A stretch of 64,000 nucleotides of DNA from Aurifilum marmelostoma (Eukaryota; Ascomycota; Sordariomycetes; Diaporthales; Cryphonectriaceae), in assembly GCA_027559495.1 (NCBI GenBank), contig JAMXSV010000024.1, positions 1,426,001 through 1,490,000 of the forward strand. The letters are read 5' to 3'. The position numbers and the translations under genes are program-made. Under the pieces are notes generated by a model. That model had not been told where the DNA came from, made no database searches, and saw nothing but the letters and a program-made list of their open reading frames with translations. The first letter of the stretch is position 1. Every line of letters starts with the position of its first letter. Positions 47,250 to 57,256 of this stretch are shown here, one piece after another.

Positions 47250-48752
47250 CTATACCGATATGCTCTCGAGGCTTAGGTTATCTTCTCTGAAGAGGAAGAG
47301 GGCCATCTTGTGGCGAACGACGAGACCTATGATGCCGATGAACAGTTGCAGGGCAGAGAGTTCCCAGGCCAGGCGACGTTCGTGCATCGGGCCCCGGGTG
47401 ACCAGCCACAAGTTGATGATGGTCATGTTGCTGGTCTGGTCGAAGATTTCGTTGCCGTTGTCGTCCTGGCGATAGACAACCTTGAGCAGGTGCAGCTTTC
47501 CCAACAGGCGGAGGCAGGGCGCCGCGTAGGCTCGAGGTTGCTTATCCGGGGCCCACTGGACCATGCTTGGCTCAAGGACATCGCGGTGCGCATTGTACTT
47601 AGGCAGACGGTGGCGCGGGCACGGGATCAGGTGGAAAAGCTGAGGAACTGAGTAGACGAAGTTGAAGATCTGAGGGATGAGCAGGAGGATGAGGGTCTTG
47701 CTAAAATGACCCAGGATGCTGACCACTATGAACACCATGCCGGCGAAGTAGCAGTAGGTGTCTCCGACAAAGACCTTGGCAGGATACTTGTTGTGCAAGA
47801 ACAGAGCCAGGCTGACGCCCAGGAAGGGCAGTAGGAAGGAGAGACTGAAAAGGTGGCTGTCTGTCGCAGGGTGAGGGTAGGTTGTCATCAGGTAGAGGCT
47901 GTCATTGAGGATGAGCAGCAGCGCAATGACGATGGACTGCATGACCTCAATGCCATTGATGCCAGCGAGGATGTTGATGGAGTTTGGGCAGAAGATGGCC
48001 AGAGCTGCCATGTAGACATAGTATGCCCAGCCCAGATGCACCAGCTCTGCCCCGAGTATCTTCTGTAGGAAGTTGGGGACCACAACAGAAGTGATACCGA
48101 AGTCGACATAGTAGACAGTCAGGAGAGGAATGGCTGCGATGGAGGGAATGAAGAACTTGTGTCGCCAGCGGAGGTCGAAGACATCGTCACCAATGCCGAG
48201 AATGGTGATGGACTGGAGGGAGAGGACGGCAGATAGATAGGACGCAAGCTGTGCACAGGAGGCACAAGGTCAGCAGCTGGAAAAGGCAGAAAGCAGGCGG
48301 GCTGTGGTGATGGGAAACGAGGAGAGGGCTCTGCTCGCCTTATTGTGTGGGAACCAGTGCAAGAAGCGCCCCTGGTTGACATGCTCGACCTCGATGACAA
48401 CATCCCTGTTGCCACCACCACTTGTAGCTGCCACAATGTCCTGATAGAAGGCGAAAGGAATGAAGATCATGACAATGAGCAGGTAGACAATGGCGCAGAT
48501 CGCGCCCACACACTCGGGGATCTCCTTCTTGGTCCTCTTGGACATGTCGGTGCCCTTGAGGCCAGCCTTGAGGAAGCTCGAGGAAGTCTGGACGATGAGG
48601 TAGTAGGTTGCCGCAAAGGCAAGTCCTGAGAGGGCCAGAGAGGTGTAGATGGGCTCGCCACCCTGCAGGGCGCGAGAGAGGAGGAGGCTGGAGATGGCGA
48701 CCACAGTGGCCAGGATGGGGAACTCCCTGCTGGAGAGCTCTCCAGCGGCCAT
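47250..48752 (-). CDS. ALG7: UDP-GlcNAc:dolichyl-phosphate GlcNAc-1-phosphotransferase
   Basis: Two exons, complement(47250..48248, 48339..48752), 470 aa. The enzyme transfers GlcNAc-1-phosphate to dolichyl phosphate in the ER membrane, the first step of N-glycan precursor synthesis and the target of tunicamycin. Visible family motifs: FLKAGLKGTDMSK near the N-terminus, GIGDDVFDLRWRHK (DDxxD), NSINILAGINGIEV and VGDTYCYFAGM, with multiple hydrophobic segments between. The 90-bp intron lies between HWFPHNK and LASYLSAVLSLQS, a junction inside a conserved stretch. Its donor must be GC (AAG then GCGAGC), since no GT nearby restores this sequence; the acceptor is GCACAG. It is divergent from SEH1. 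Confidence 0.95.
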
Positions 48753-50439
48753 CTTGACGGCGAGTGTGGTGGGCTTTGGTGTACGCGTCGATGGGCAGGC
48801 GGCGGGAGGAGCAGTTTGTGGTGGTGGTGGGCAATTGGGTTGTGGTTGTCGTGAAGAGAGGAAAAAGCCAGAGAGGGGGTTCAAGGTCTGGGGGAGGTTT
48901 GAGGACAGGAAATAGTTATCTTAATACGTATGTATCTTTGGGGTCCTGACCCCAAGTGGGCTGTTTGGCCCGTGTATAATCCCTGCCCCACTGACCCAGG
49001 GGATTGGGGTTCCCCATGAACACGCATTTGCTAGAGAATGTACCCATTCATGCGCCCCAAAAAGAGACCCTGGGATCAAGAGATGTATCTTTCCAAAAGC
49101 CCAAGATCTGGTGTCAGAATCATTTCCACATCACCATGGCTCTCTCCTCAGCATCAGGAAAGCTTTCTCTGGGATGCTGAGTGATGAGTCTCAAGCCCAA
49201 GAAAATGCTTTCTACAAGAGCATCAATCTTCCTCAAGACTGGGCTCAAGCTGGTAATCGGTGTGTACATCTTTTACAGACATAGTTCTCGCAATGGGGAC
49301 TTGGTCATATGCGCATGGTTCAAGCCATAGCATCCAGAATTCTGGCTACGTTGCCTTTTTTTTTTTCTTTTCTTTTTTTGCTTTTTTGGACACAGGTGAC
49401 GAAGCTGTTTACATAGTCCCTGTACATAGCTCTCCACACGCCCCCGCACCCCCCCAGGGGTACAGGGGAGCCACAGCAGGGATTAGGGCATCAGCATTCA
49501 GGAACAGCAAATTCAGGGCAGGGAAGAAGTACTGTTAAGAAAAATAAAAAGAATATAAAGGAACATCAGTTCTCTGAGAGGGTGCAGTAAGCCACAATCG
49601 CAATGATATTCTCTGGGGAAAAAGAGCAGATGGCCAGAATCAAGCACCCTCCTGAAGCCATGCATCCTCAGCTTTTTTCTACACTCAGGGCCATGATCAA
49701 AGACTGAGCTCCTGCTTGTATAGTTCGTAGAATCGACAATGTCCTTCTCAAGGGTATATATAGTACTTATACTCTGATGGAATATACGTCCGTACAAGTG
49801 GGACCTGTGGGGGGGCCCATTCTCACTCAGCCCCAGCTGTTGGCAGGTCCTGACATGTGAGACAGCAAAAAAGAGCTGGCTCGTGAGTTATATACATTAG
49901 AAGGCCATCAGATTTGTGATTCCTCTCTTACAATCACATATGATTGTTCATTCACACTGCTTCATTTAGTCAACTGTTATGACGATGTGGCCTCTACATC
50001 ATGTCAGAGATTGAAAGATGTACTGATCATTGCATACCAGCTACTTGAGGAGTATTCAACCAAGGGTACTTTACTCTATATCATGACACATCCGTATTGC
50101 TGATAATCAAGTTCTGAATCCCTTAATATCACATGCTCTTTCATTGCAAGGAAAGATCCATTTCCACGTCCAAGGGCAGTGTCAGCATGCGAGAGGCAAT
50201 TCGGTCATGACAGGGCCTGGGCTTGGCTTGTCCAGACCTGGAGCAACTTGTTAGTTCAACTTAGTACATAGTAGACCTGCCACGCCACTGAAGGGAAGGC
50301 GCACAGACCACTTCTGCCATCTTAGCAGCAGCCTTGAGGCCTAAACAAGGCAGCGGACATTGAGACTGAACATGAAGTTGTGTCGAGTGAGAAACTACAC
50401 CCCAACCCACTGCCCAAACTCAATTCTCTCTATCAGAAG
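48753..50439. other. Divergent region between ALG7 and SEH1
   Basis: No gene is recognised. The 49,870-50,160 part is AT-richer than its surroundings, with many TpG/CpA steps. T-runs occur at 49357..49380. A 28-codon upstream frame (50372..50455) overlaps the SEH1 start out of frame. Confidence 0.45.
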
Positions 50440-51854
50440 ATGCCCCCTCCTCTAGCACCACCTCCCATGATGGAGGAGAGGGCTCCATTTGAGCTGGTTA
50501 TGAAACATGGTCACCAGGATCTGGTACAGGCTGTTGCATTCAACAGCTACGGTGACAGGTGCGCAACCGGCTCGGTCGACGGCAAGATTAGGGTCTTCAA
50601 CAGGCACAAGGACGGTGTATGGAGGCTGTGTGACACATGGACTGCTCACGGAGGCGAGGTTCTAGAGGTGAGTCTACCTACCCTACCTTGTCCCCAGGGT
50701 TATCACCTTATCCCCTTCGTGTTCTCTCCCTCTTCTCTTTCCCCTGCCACACACGCAATGTCCTCCCTCTACTGACCACCTCCACCCCGCTCTAGCTCCA
50801 ATGGCTACCGCCCACCGTCTATCCCAACCTCGTCGCCTCCTTGGGTATAGAAGGCCGCTTCAAGCTCTGGGCCGAGGATCCCTCTGCGGCCCCAGGGCGG
50901 CGCTTCGGCAGCCGGTCCAAGGACAACGCCAAAGCGGCGTTTGACCACCGCTCGCCGCGCGCCCCCTACCGGTCCTTCTCGTTGCGCCACAACGAGGAGA
51001 CGCGCCAGACCCACCTGGCCCTCCTCGCCGCCGACGGCCAGCTCACCGTCTACGAGAACGACATGTCCGAGAACCTGGCCGACTGGATGCAGACGGACGA
51101 GTTCTCGGTCTGCGAGCGGCCGGACCGCGGCGTCGAGACTAGCTTTCGCGTCCGCTTTGACCCCAACCCGGACCCGTGCTATACCGCCCTGCGCGCCGGC
51201 ATGCCTACCGACACTCTGGGCCTGGCGGTTGCCGCCATGGACATCGTCAAGATCTATCGCACCCGCGACGTCGTCATCCACTCGTACGGTGTGCCCTCGA
51301 CCAAAAAGGAGTTCTACGAGGCCGCCGCTATCCCCGGCCACCGCAACCTGGTAAGGGACGTGGCATGGGCGCCGGGCAACATCAGGGGCTACGACATTAT
51401 CGCCTCGGCGTGTATGGACGGGTATGTGAGGGTCTTCCGGCTGGATACCCCCTATGACAGAGCCGATGGCAGGACGTGGTCCTCGGGTGACCTCGTCAAG
51501 GGCAATTCTCACTCCGAAGGGCCTAATAGAACCGGCGCGGGCGCCGGCGGTTCTCGGGGTCAAGCAGCACCACACCATCCCTCGGGTATCAGCCAGGGCG
51601 TGCACCACCCGCCCTCCGAGAGCGACCGGAGGAAGAACCAGGCCGGCCATATCGCTCACTACGTCTCCGTCCTCTCGAGCCTGGAGAACCACAGGTCGCC
51701 TATGTGGCGGGTGGGGTTCGACGATGACGGCCAGATCCTCGGGTGCGTCGGGGATGATGGGAAGCTGTTGTGCTTCCGCCAGAACTCTAGTGGGCAGTGG
51801 CTCAAGAGCTCAGGGATTGGCATCACCAAAATGAAGATGGCCGTCCCGTCCTGA
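50440..51854 (+). CDS. SEH1: Nucleoporin SEH1 (WD40 repeat)
   Basis: Two exons, 50440..50667 and 50796..51854, 428 aa; a 128-bp phase-0 intron (GTGAGT donor, CGCTCTAG acceptor). The beginning KHGHQDLVQAVAFNSYGDR, CATGSVDGKIRVFNRHKDG, and after the intron LQWLPPTVYPNLVASLGIEG are characteristic of Seh1. WD-type blades continue (LVRDVAWAPGN, MWRVGFDDDGQILGCVGDDG). SEH1 is part of the Nup84/Nup107 nuclear-pore scaffold and of the SEA/GATOR2 complex that controls TORC1 on the vacuole. An unconserved loop rich in Gly, His and Ser lies at about residues 300-340. The start is chosen at the first in-frame ATG; the nearby MMEERAPFE methionines are alternatives. Confidence 0.93.
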
Positions 51855-52720
51855 GTCCTTCAACAAACAAGGGCGCTCGCACCTATTTAAAGGCACGTCG
51901 ACGTCGTCTCGTGTCAGTTGGTGAACGGCCACGCAGCAAAATCACCACCGAGATTCTGATCACCACCAAAAAGGCATATGGAATAGGTTTGAGCATCCCG
52001 ACCCTTCACTGGCTGACTGGTTATTGGGCCATACACGATAGACGACACCCGGGCGAGAAGTCTAGCTAGTCCAACTCGGGCTCCATATGGCCGAACGCCA
52101 TCGCGTACAGTGGGCGTATGCGGTGCTCATCCATGGCTGGTGCGGCAGGGGTCACAAGTGTCTCCATCCCCTCATCCAATAGCAGTGATAGAAGCTGTCG
52201 ATGATCCGATCATGAAAAACAATCGGCGGGCGACTTCGTTATGTTGAGGTCATTAGGTGGAGAGGAAGTTACTTTGCATACATGGTTGGCGATTCTCGCG
52301 TACTTTGTTCGGCGCTATCGCCACGTTCTACGGGCTGTACATGGTACTACCGTATTGCACGTACTGTATAGTACTAGAGTAATAGTACCACTAACAGGCA
52401 GGCACGGCAGAGATGCAGGGGTTCGATAGCACGTCATTGAGTGCACTGTGCTGTCGTAGTACAAGCTGCTGTACGGACGTAGAAGAGAAACCGATGCAAA
52501 GCAGGATGCATTGAGCCTAAACCAGTAATATCATATTGAATTTGAGAACCTCGATGGCCAAGCAGAGACACGACTTTTTTGTGCCACGCTACTTGTCTTT
52601 CCCGCGAATCATCCCTCCAGAGCGCTCCTTCTGCCTCTCTCATTCGTAGCTGCCATCTGTACCCCGCCACCTGTGACGAGAGTGAGGGGCAACTACCTTC
52701 TCCCTCCCATTCCACCTCCG
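51855..52720. other. Intergenic between SEH1 and aldo-keto reductase
   Basis: SEH1 3' flank and the reductase promoter. Short GTACTG/AGTAC-type words recur at 52330..52395. No gene is seen. Confidence 0.45.
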
Positions 52721-54038
52721 ATGCTTCGAAACGCCCTCCGACAATTCACAGCAAAACCATTTGCAAGATCATACGCGACAACTGCAAGCAAGATGACCAA
52801 GTCTATCAAGCTCTCCTCTGGCTACGTAAGTACATTTAGATGCCTGTTACCCAGGCAATCATCTCGAGAGCTCACTGGCTGACGACCATGGCCCCAACCC
52901 CTTCCGTTCATACAGGACATGCCCCTCGTGGGCTTCGGCATCTGGAAGGTGCCCAAGGAGAATGCCGCCGACAGCGTCTACAACGCCATCAAGCTCGGCT
53001 ACCGCCACATCGACGGCGCGCACGACTACCAGAACTCGGCCGAGGCGGGCGAGGGCGTGCGCAGGGCCCTGGACGAGGGCGTCTGCAAGCGCGAGGAGCT
53101 CTTCATCACGTCCAAGCTGTGGAACAACTACCACGCCAAGCCACACGTTCTCGAGATGGCTGCTTTTGAGAACAACAACTGGGGTGTTGATTACTTGGAC
53201 CTGGTGAGCACTCAGAGGATACTGCTTGACCCTTTTTCTTCTTCTCTTCTTTCGTCTTTTGTACAGCTATCATTTCTGACAACGCCGCATAGTATCTCAT
53301 CCACTTCCCCATCGCCCAGCAGCACTTCCCTATGAGCGAGCTCAAATACCCATGGTAGGTCAATGATGGCGCCTTTCGCCGGGTTTGTTTGTAGCCATGA
53401 CAAGAATGGGGAAAGAGGGTGTTAACGCATTTCTCTAAAACAGCTTCTGGTCTGACGCTGCCCAGAAGAACGTCGCCCCCCAGGTGCCCGTACCAATCCA
53501 GGAGACCTGGCAGGCCCTCGAGTCGCTGGTCATCAGCAAGGAGAACCCCAAGGGCATCCTCCGCTCTATCGGCGTGGCCAACTTCAATGCCAGCCTGCTC
53601 TACGATGTCCTCCGCTATGCCAAGATCAAGCCGGCCGTCAACCAGGTCGAGCACCACCCGTACCTCGTGCAGCCTGGCCTGATTGAGATGTGCCAGGAGA
53701 ACGGCATCGCCGTGACCGCTTACAGCTCCTTTGGCCCGCAGAGCTTCCTCGAGCTCAAGAACAAGCGGGCTCTGGACGTCGGTCCCCTGTTCGAGAACGA
53801 GACCGTCGCCGGCATCGCCAAGAAACACGGCAAGACCCCGGCCCAGGTCCTCCTCCGCTGGGCTACACAGCGCGACATCATTGTCATACCCAAGAGCAAC
53901 AACAAGGAGAGACTGGCCCAGAACCTCGACTCCACCGACTTTGACCTCACGGCCGAGGAGCTGGCGAGCATCTCGGCCCTGGACAAGGGCCTGCGGTTCA
54001 ACGACCCTGCTGATTTTGGCATCCGTATCTTTGCCTAG
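52721..54038 (+). CDS. Xylose reductase-type aldo-keto reductase
   Basis: Four exons: 52721..52825, 52916..53203, 53293..53354, 53444..54038; 349 aa, or 325 aa from the second in-frame ATG at 52793. From MTKSIKLSSGYDMPLVGFGI onward it matches fungal D-xylose reductases (AKR2 family). The catalytic tetrad is visible: Asp and Tyr in HIDGAHDYQN, Lys in ITSKLWNNYH, His in YLIHFP. The NADPH-binding IPKSNNKERLAQN motif is near the end. The reaction is NADPH-linked reduction of xylose (also arabinose and other aldoses) to the polyol. The 24 residues before the second ATG (MLRNALRQFTAKPFARSYAT and on) are Arg/Ala/Ser-rich and lack acidic residues, as in a mitochondrial presequence, which is unusual for this cytosolic family. 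A glycerol or L-arabinose reductase role is possible. Confidence 0.9.
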
Positions 54039-54545
54039 ATGGGGACTCTTGTGAGGGCATATGCGTGTAGGAGCTCTTTCACTGGAAATCATACACGCAT
54101 AGGCCCCTTCATCAGAAAAGTAGGCAAGAATAATTGGCTGGCAGGAGGTGGTAGATCATGGTCCCTCACAGGCAGGGCTGGGCATACAGTGTTGACTTCC
54201 CTGAGGCCAATGGCCTTTTTCGTACTGAACGAAAGAAAAGAAAGAAAAAAAAAAAAAAAAACAATGATGCTCTGCACCTTCAAAATTGCAACGTCTTAAT
54301 AGTCTTCCTAGTGAAGATAATCCGCGGCCGTCGAGTAACATCTTTTCGCACATGTGACCACGCAGGTGAAAGAGGAAAGAAGAAACCTTTGTCACAAAAT
54401 AATCGACTCAGAGGGCATATTTAAATTGAATAAGCACAGACTAGTAAGCCGTCATCAATTACAAAGTACTACTGTGCATACTGGAATCAAAAGAAGATGC
54501 GGTGAAAAAAGGAAAGGAAGTAAGAACAAAAAAAGAAAAACAAAA
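54039..54545. other. Intergenic: reductase 3' flank and 5S downstream sequence
   Basis: An A-run lies at 54244..54260. The A-rich stretch just left of 54546 reads as T-runs on the minus strand, fitting the Pol III stop of the 5S gene. Nothing else is recognised. Confidence 0.5.
54526..54545 (-). terminator. Pol III T-run terminator of the 5S gene
   Basis: Directly after the 3' end of the 5S gene, the minus strand has T-runs of five or more (TTTTTGTTTTTCTTTTTTT), the standard RNA polymerase III stop signal. Confidence 0.7.
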
Positions 54546-54664
54546 ACATGCAACACCGGGTATTCGCTAATGGTCACCCACTTAACTACTAATCCGGCGG
54601 TTAGTGGCTTATTTAGGGGAGAGCGGACGGGATCCCAAGTTTTCCACTACCTATGGTCGCATGT
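54546..54664 (-). rRNA. 5S ribosomal RNA gene, dispersed copy
   Basis: A 119-nt match by pattern to ascomycete 5S rRNA, transcribed right to left. The 5' end ACATGCGACCATAGG and the 3' end GGTGTTGCATGT pair over the terminal helix; the G-C pair at position 5 replaces the A-U pair I recall in other ascomycetes, so the change is compensated. The internal blocks GGGATCCCGTCCGCTC, GGATTAGTAGTTAAGTGGG and TGACCATTAGCGAAT are recognisable. Helix II (GGTAGTGG with CCACTAACC) also pairs. A few C-to-T and G-to-A differences from the usual GTTGGGTGGGTGACCACCAGC are seen. Dispersed single 5S copies are normal in Sordariomycetes. Confidence 0.85.
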
Positions 54665-54684
54665 GCTGACAGTGGCGGGATTCA

Positions 54685-54695
54685 GTTTTATAAAG
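54685..54695 (-). promoter_or_regulatory. TATA element upstream of the 5S gene
   Basis: CTTTATAAAAC on the minus strand, centred about 26 bases upstream of the 5S start. A TATA-like element at this distance is known for fungal 5S genes. Confidence 0.55.
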
Positions 54696-54955
54696 CAAAA
54701 GAGTCATCTCTACTCGGCAACTGCTCGCCGTGTAAAGTCCTGGGAATAAGTATACGCAAACACGCAAACTGCATTCCTCAAAAGAGAAAGTCTTGTGTTT
54801 CTTCGAAGAAAAACCTCCACTAGAGCTCAACAACGCACCGAGGCTTTGGCAGAGTGAATGGTTGCAAAGGACAGTACAAATGAATATTTCCAACTTCTAT
54901 GAATAACGGTATAGTACATACTTCAAGCAATAAGAGCCATACTCTCTTCTCTCAC

Positions 54956-55675
54956 TCAGCGAATGAAATAACGGAGGTTCGTATCACGAGAAGGGGGTCG
55001 ACGAGACTCAGCCAGGGCCTCCACGTCGCCCTCACTCGGCCACGAGTCCATCTGGCCGTCAAACCTGCTGCTGCATCGATCCGCCCTCTGGAGAGGCACA
55101 CGATCCCGTGACGATCGGAGCCTTGGTACGGCCTGCTGCAGCTGGTCTGAGTCGGAGATGATCCAGTAGTGGTGATGGTGGGTGTGCAGGCAGACCTTGC
55201 CTTCATTGCCGTCCCTGGGGCTGTGGTATTCTTTTCCTCTGAAAGTAACTCCGCTGCCCTGGCTGGATCCCGGCCGAGGACCGCCGGATGAGACAGATGA
55301 GAGTGGTTGTGTGGGCTGTGGATAGTTCAGCTCACTGGGACGCCTCCGGCCCGATGGTCTGACAGATGGGCACGTCGAAGCTTTCATAACCATCCTGTTG
55401 CTATCTGTGGGGACGCGAGGACAGCCGAGATGCGTTTCGGAGGGCCTCGTCCCTGACCTAGAATCGATCGCATGAGGGCGTGATCGCTGTCGAGTAGTTG
55501 ATGATCCAGGCCGCGGATCAGAGTCAAGTTCCTGCGCACCCTCACTTCGTCTGCTCCAGCTCGAGCTTGCATCATATGAGACCGGTCTGCGGTGCCCACG
55601 CCCAGCAACAGATATCGAGTCGGACGGCGTGATGACAGTGGACGTCACCCTCCTGCCGCTGCTTTGCCCAGGCTG
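54956..55675 (-). other. In-frame 239-codon open extension behind a TAG stop
   Basis: Directly after the TAG of the next (upstream) gene, the same frame stays open for 239 codons to a TGA at 54956. It encodes Ser/Arg/Pro-rich sequence like the preceding protein, ending with a less repetitive part (GKVCLHTHHHHYWIISDSDQ, DTNLRYFIR). It may be a readthrough extension, a separate exon of the gene, the remnant of a longer ancestral frame, or chance. Confidence 0.4.
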
Positions 55676-56761
55676 CTAGCCGACTGGCTTCATCCCAATC
55701 TTGGGAGGCTTTGGGGGTGGTTCTGGAGGATAGTCGGATTCTATTGCGATGAGATCGCTGTAGCTCTTCTGCGAGGACAGCGTGCGGCGACACAGCCCCG
55801 CAGCTGTGGGAACCGGCTTTCTCCTGATGAATTGGCTGGTGCTTCTGCTTACTAGAGAAACAGACTTCGGAGTCCCTGCACGAGACATCGACTCCATGCC
55901 ACGGCTCACGGCCCTATGCTCCTTCTCCCTCTCCTCCTCCTCCTTGTCCACCTGACTTTCGGACTGCCCAAACCCACCATCAGTCGATCCGTCATGGCTC
56001 ATACTGGACACTCTCGTCGGTGTCCTCACAGGCGTCCTGAGGATCGTGTCCGTTGATTTATCCCCCTCCCTTGGCGTGGTCGCCGCGCTGCTCCCCTCAA
56101 TCGGGCTCAGGTCCGGCTCGACAGCCGAGCTCCAGCCCTCGCCTCCCCGACGCCACCTCACCTTCCTCCTGCGCTCAGCCTTGAGCGCCTCCTTATCCAT
56201 CTCCCACCGCCGCATCTTCTCGGACCGCAGGGCCCGCCTCGCGCGCTCGTACGCGTCCCGCTTGCTCTGCACCACCCTGGCCAGAGGCGCGAACGGCGAG
56301 CCGGCCGAGCTGGTCGACGGTGTGAGCACGTCCATCTCGCCAGTCAAGGGGTTGATCCCCTGCACGCCGAGAAAGTCGCCCGATTCCTTCAGGGACCGCC
56401 GCTGCCGGCGCTTCTCACGGCGCTCGAGGTAGAGCTGCGTGGAGCGCGTGCTGGGGGACACGGAGCTGCTGGACGGGGCCGCAGCCAGCGTCGGCGGACT
56501 GAGAGCGATGGTGTTGAGGCGGACGGGACTCTCTGGAGGTTTGGGCCTGCTGCTGACATGGGATACGCAGGGACTGGACAAGCTAGGTGCGATGGCAGGC
56601 TGCTCGTCGCGAGAGTCGGAGTAATGGAAGCCATGTTTGCGCAGGGTTCCGCCTCGCTCGGGCTTGTTCTCTGGAAGAAGCCTCTTGAATGCGCTGACGA
56701 GAGAAGCGGCTCGTGGACGACCTTTTGATGTTGTTGTGGAACGATTGGAGCTGGGCGACAT
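55676..56761 (-). CDS. Hypothetical Ser/Arg-rich low-complexity protein
   Basis: Single open frame from ATG 56761, 361 aa to a TAG at 55676. I do not recognise a family. The sequence is mostly disordered: Ser/Pro/Arg-rich, with a basic start (KGRPRAASLVSAFKRLLPEN), a charged helical middle (QSKRDAYERARRALRSEKMR and on) that could form a coiled coil, and a proline-rich end (EPPPKPPKIGMKPVG). The combination of regular charge pattern and long open frame makes coding likely. It lies downstream of NUR1 on the same strand with a 495-bp gap. The stop is followed by a long in-frame extension (54956..55675). Function is unknown; RNA evidence would settle the end of the protein. Confidence 0.6.
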   Translation of the reverse strand: MSPSSNRSTTTSKGRPRAASLVSAFKRLLPENKPERGGTLRKHGFHYSDSRDEQPAIAPSLSSPCVSHVSSRPKPPESPVRLNTIALSPPTLAAAPSSSSVSPSTRSTQLYLERREKRRQRRSLKESGDFLGVQGINPLTGEMDVLTPSTSSAGSPFAPLARVVQSKRDAYERARRALRSEKMRRWEMDKEALKAERRRKVRWRRGGEGWSSAVEPDLSPIEGSSAATTPREGDKSTDTILRTPVRTPTRVSSMSHDGSTDGGFGQSESQVDKEEEEREKEHRAVSRGMESMSRAGTPKSVSLVSRSTSQFIRRKPVPTAAGLCRRTLSSQKSYSDLIAIESDYPPEPPPKPPKIGMKPVG

Positions 56762-57256
56762 GCTTGGAGATAGCGTTAGGTTTAAAAAGAGATGCGCGTG
56801 AAGGAATACTCGTGGGGTTAAAAAGAATATGCTGGAAGACGAAGTGGTTGATAAAGTGTGTGCGTATACTGTCTCTCTCCCGCACGCTTATGCAAGGGAA
56901 GTTGAGGAGGGAACGAGAGAAACGCTCGGATCGCAGCTTCCGTGGCACCACATTTGAATCGCTAAAAGGAGAAAAGGAGAGGTCGTCGCCATCGCCGGGA
57001 TCCCCTCACCATCACCGCTTTATCAAGAGGAGAATACCGATGTAATTGAGCACTCATGCATTCAGATATGATTGACAAACTTGATGCCATTAGCTGAAAG
57101 GGATCATGCAAAACGAAAGCAGAAACACAAAATAACAAAAAACCTGGCCGTTGACGCCGCCCACATTCGCCTTTCCATGCTTGCTTCTACCGTTGTTAAT
57201 TTAACGCCGTAGGATGCAGTGTGTCCCCAATTCGTCCCCGTTCACGTACAGCCCTT
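56762..57256. other. Intergenic: NUR1 3' flank and hypothetical-gene leader
   Basis: No gene or RNA is seen in this 495-bp stretch. An A-rich part at 57113..57143 belongs to the NUR1 3' flank. Confidence 0.5.

Noticed and set aside
49870..50160. AT-rich stretch between ALG7 and SEH1 as a RIP-mutated transposon relic
   Set aside because: No terminal repeats, target-site duplication or open frame remnant could be identified; composition alone is weak evidence.
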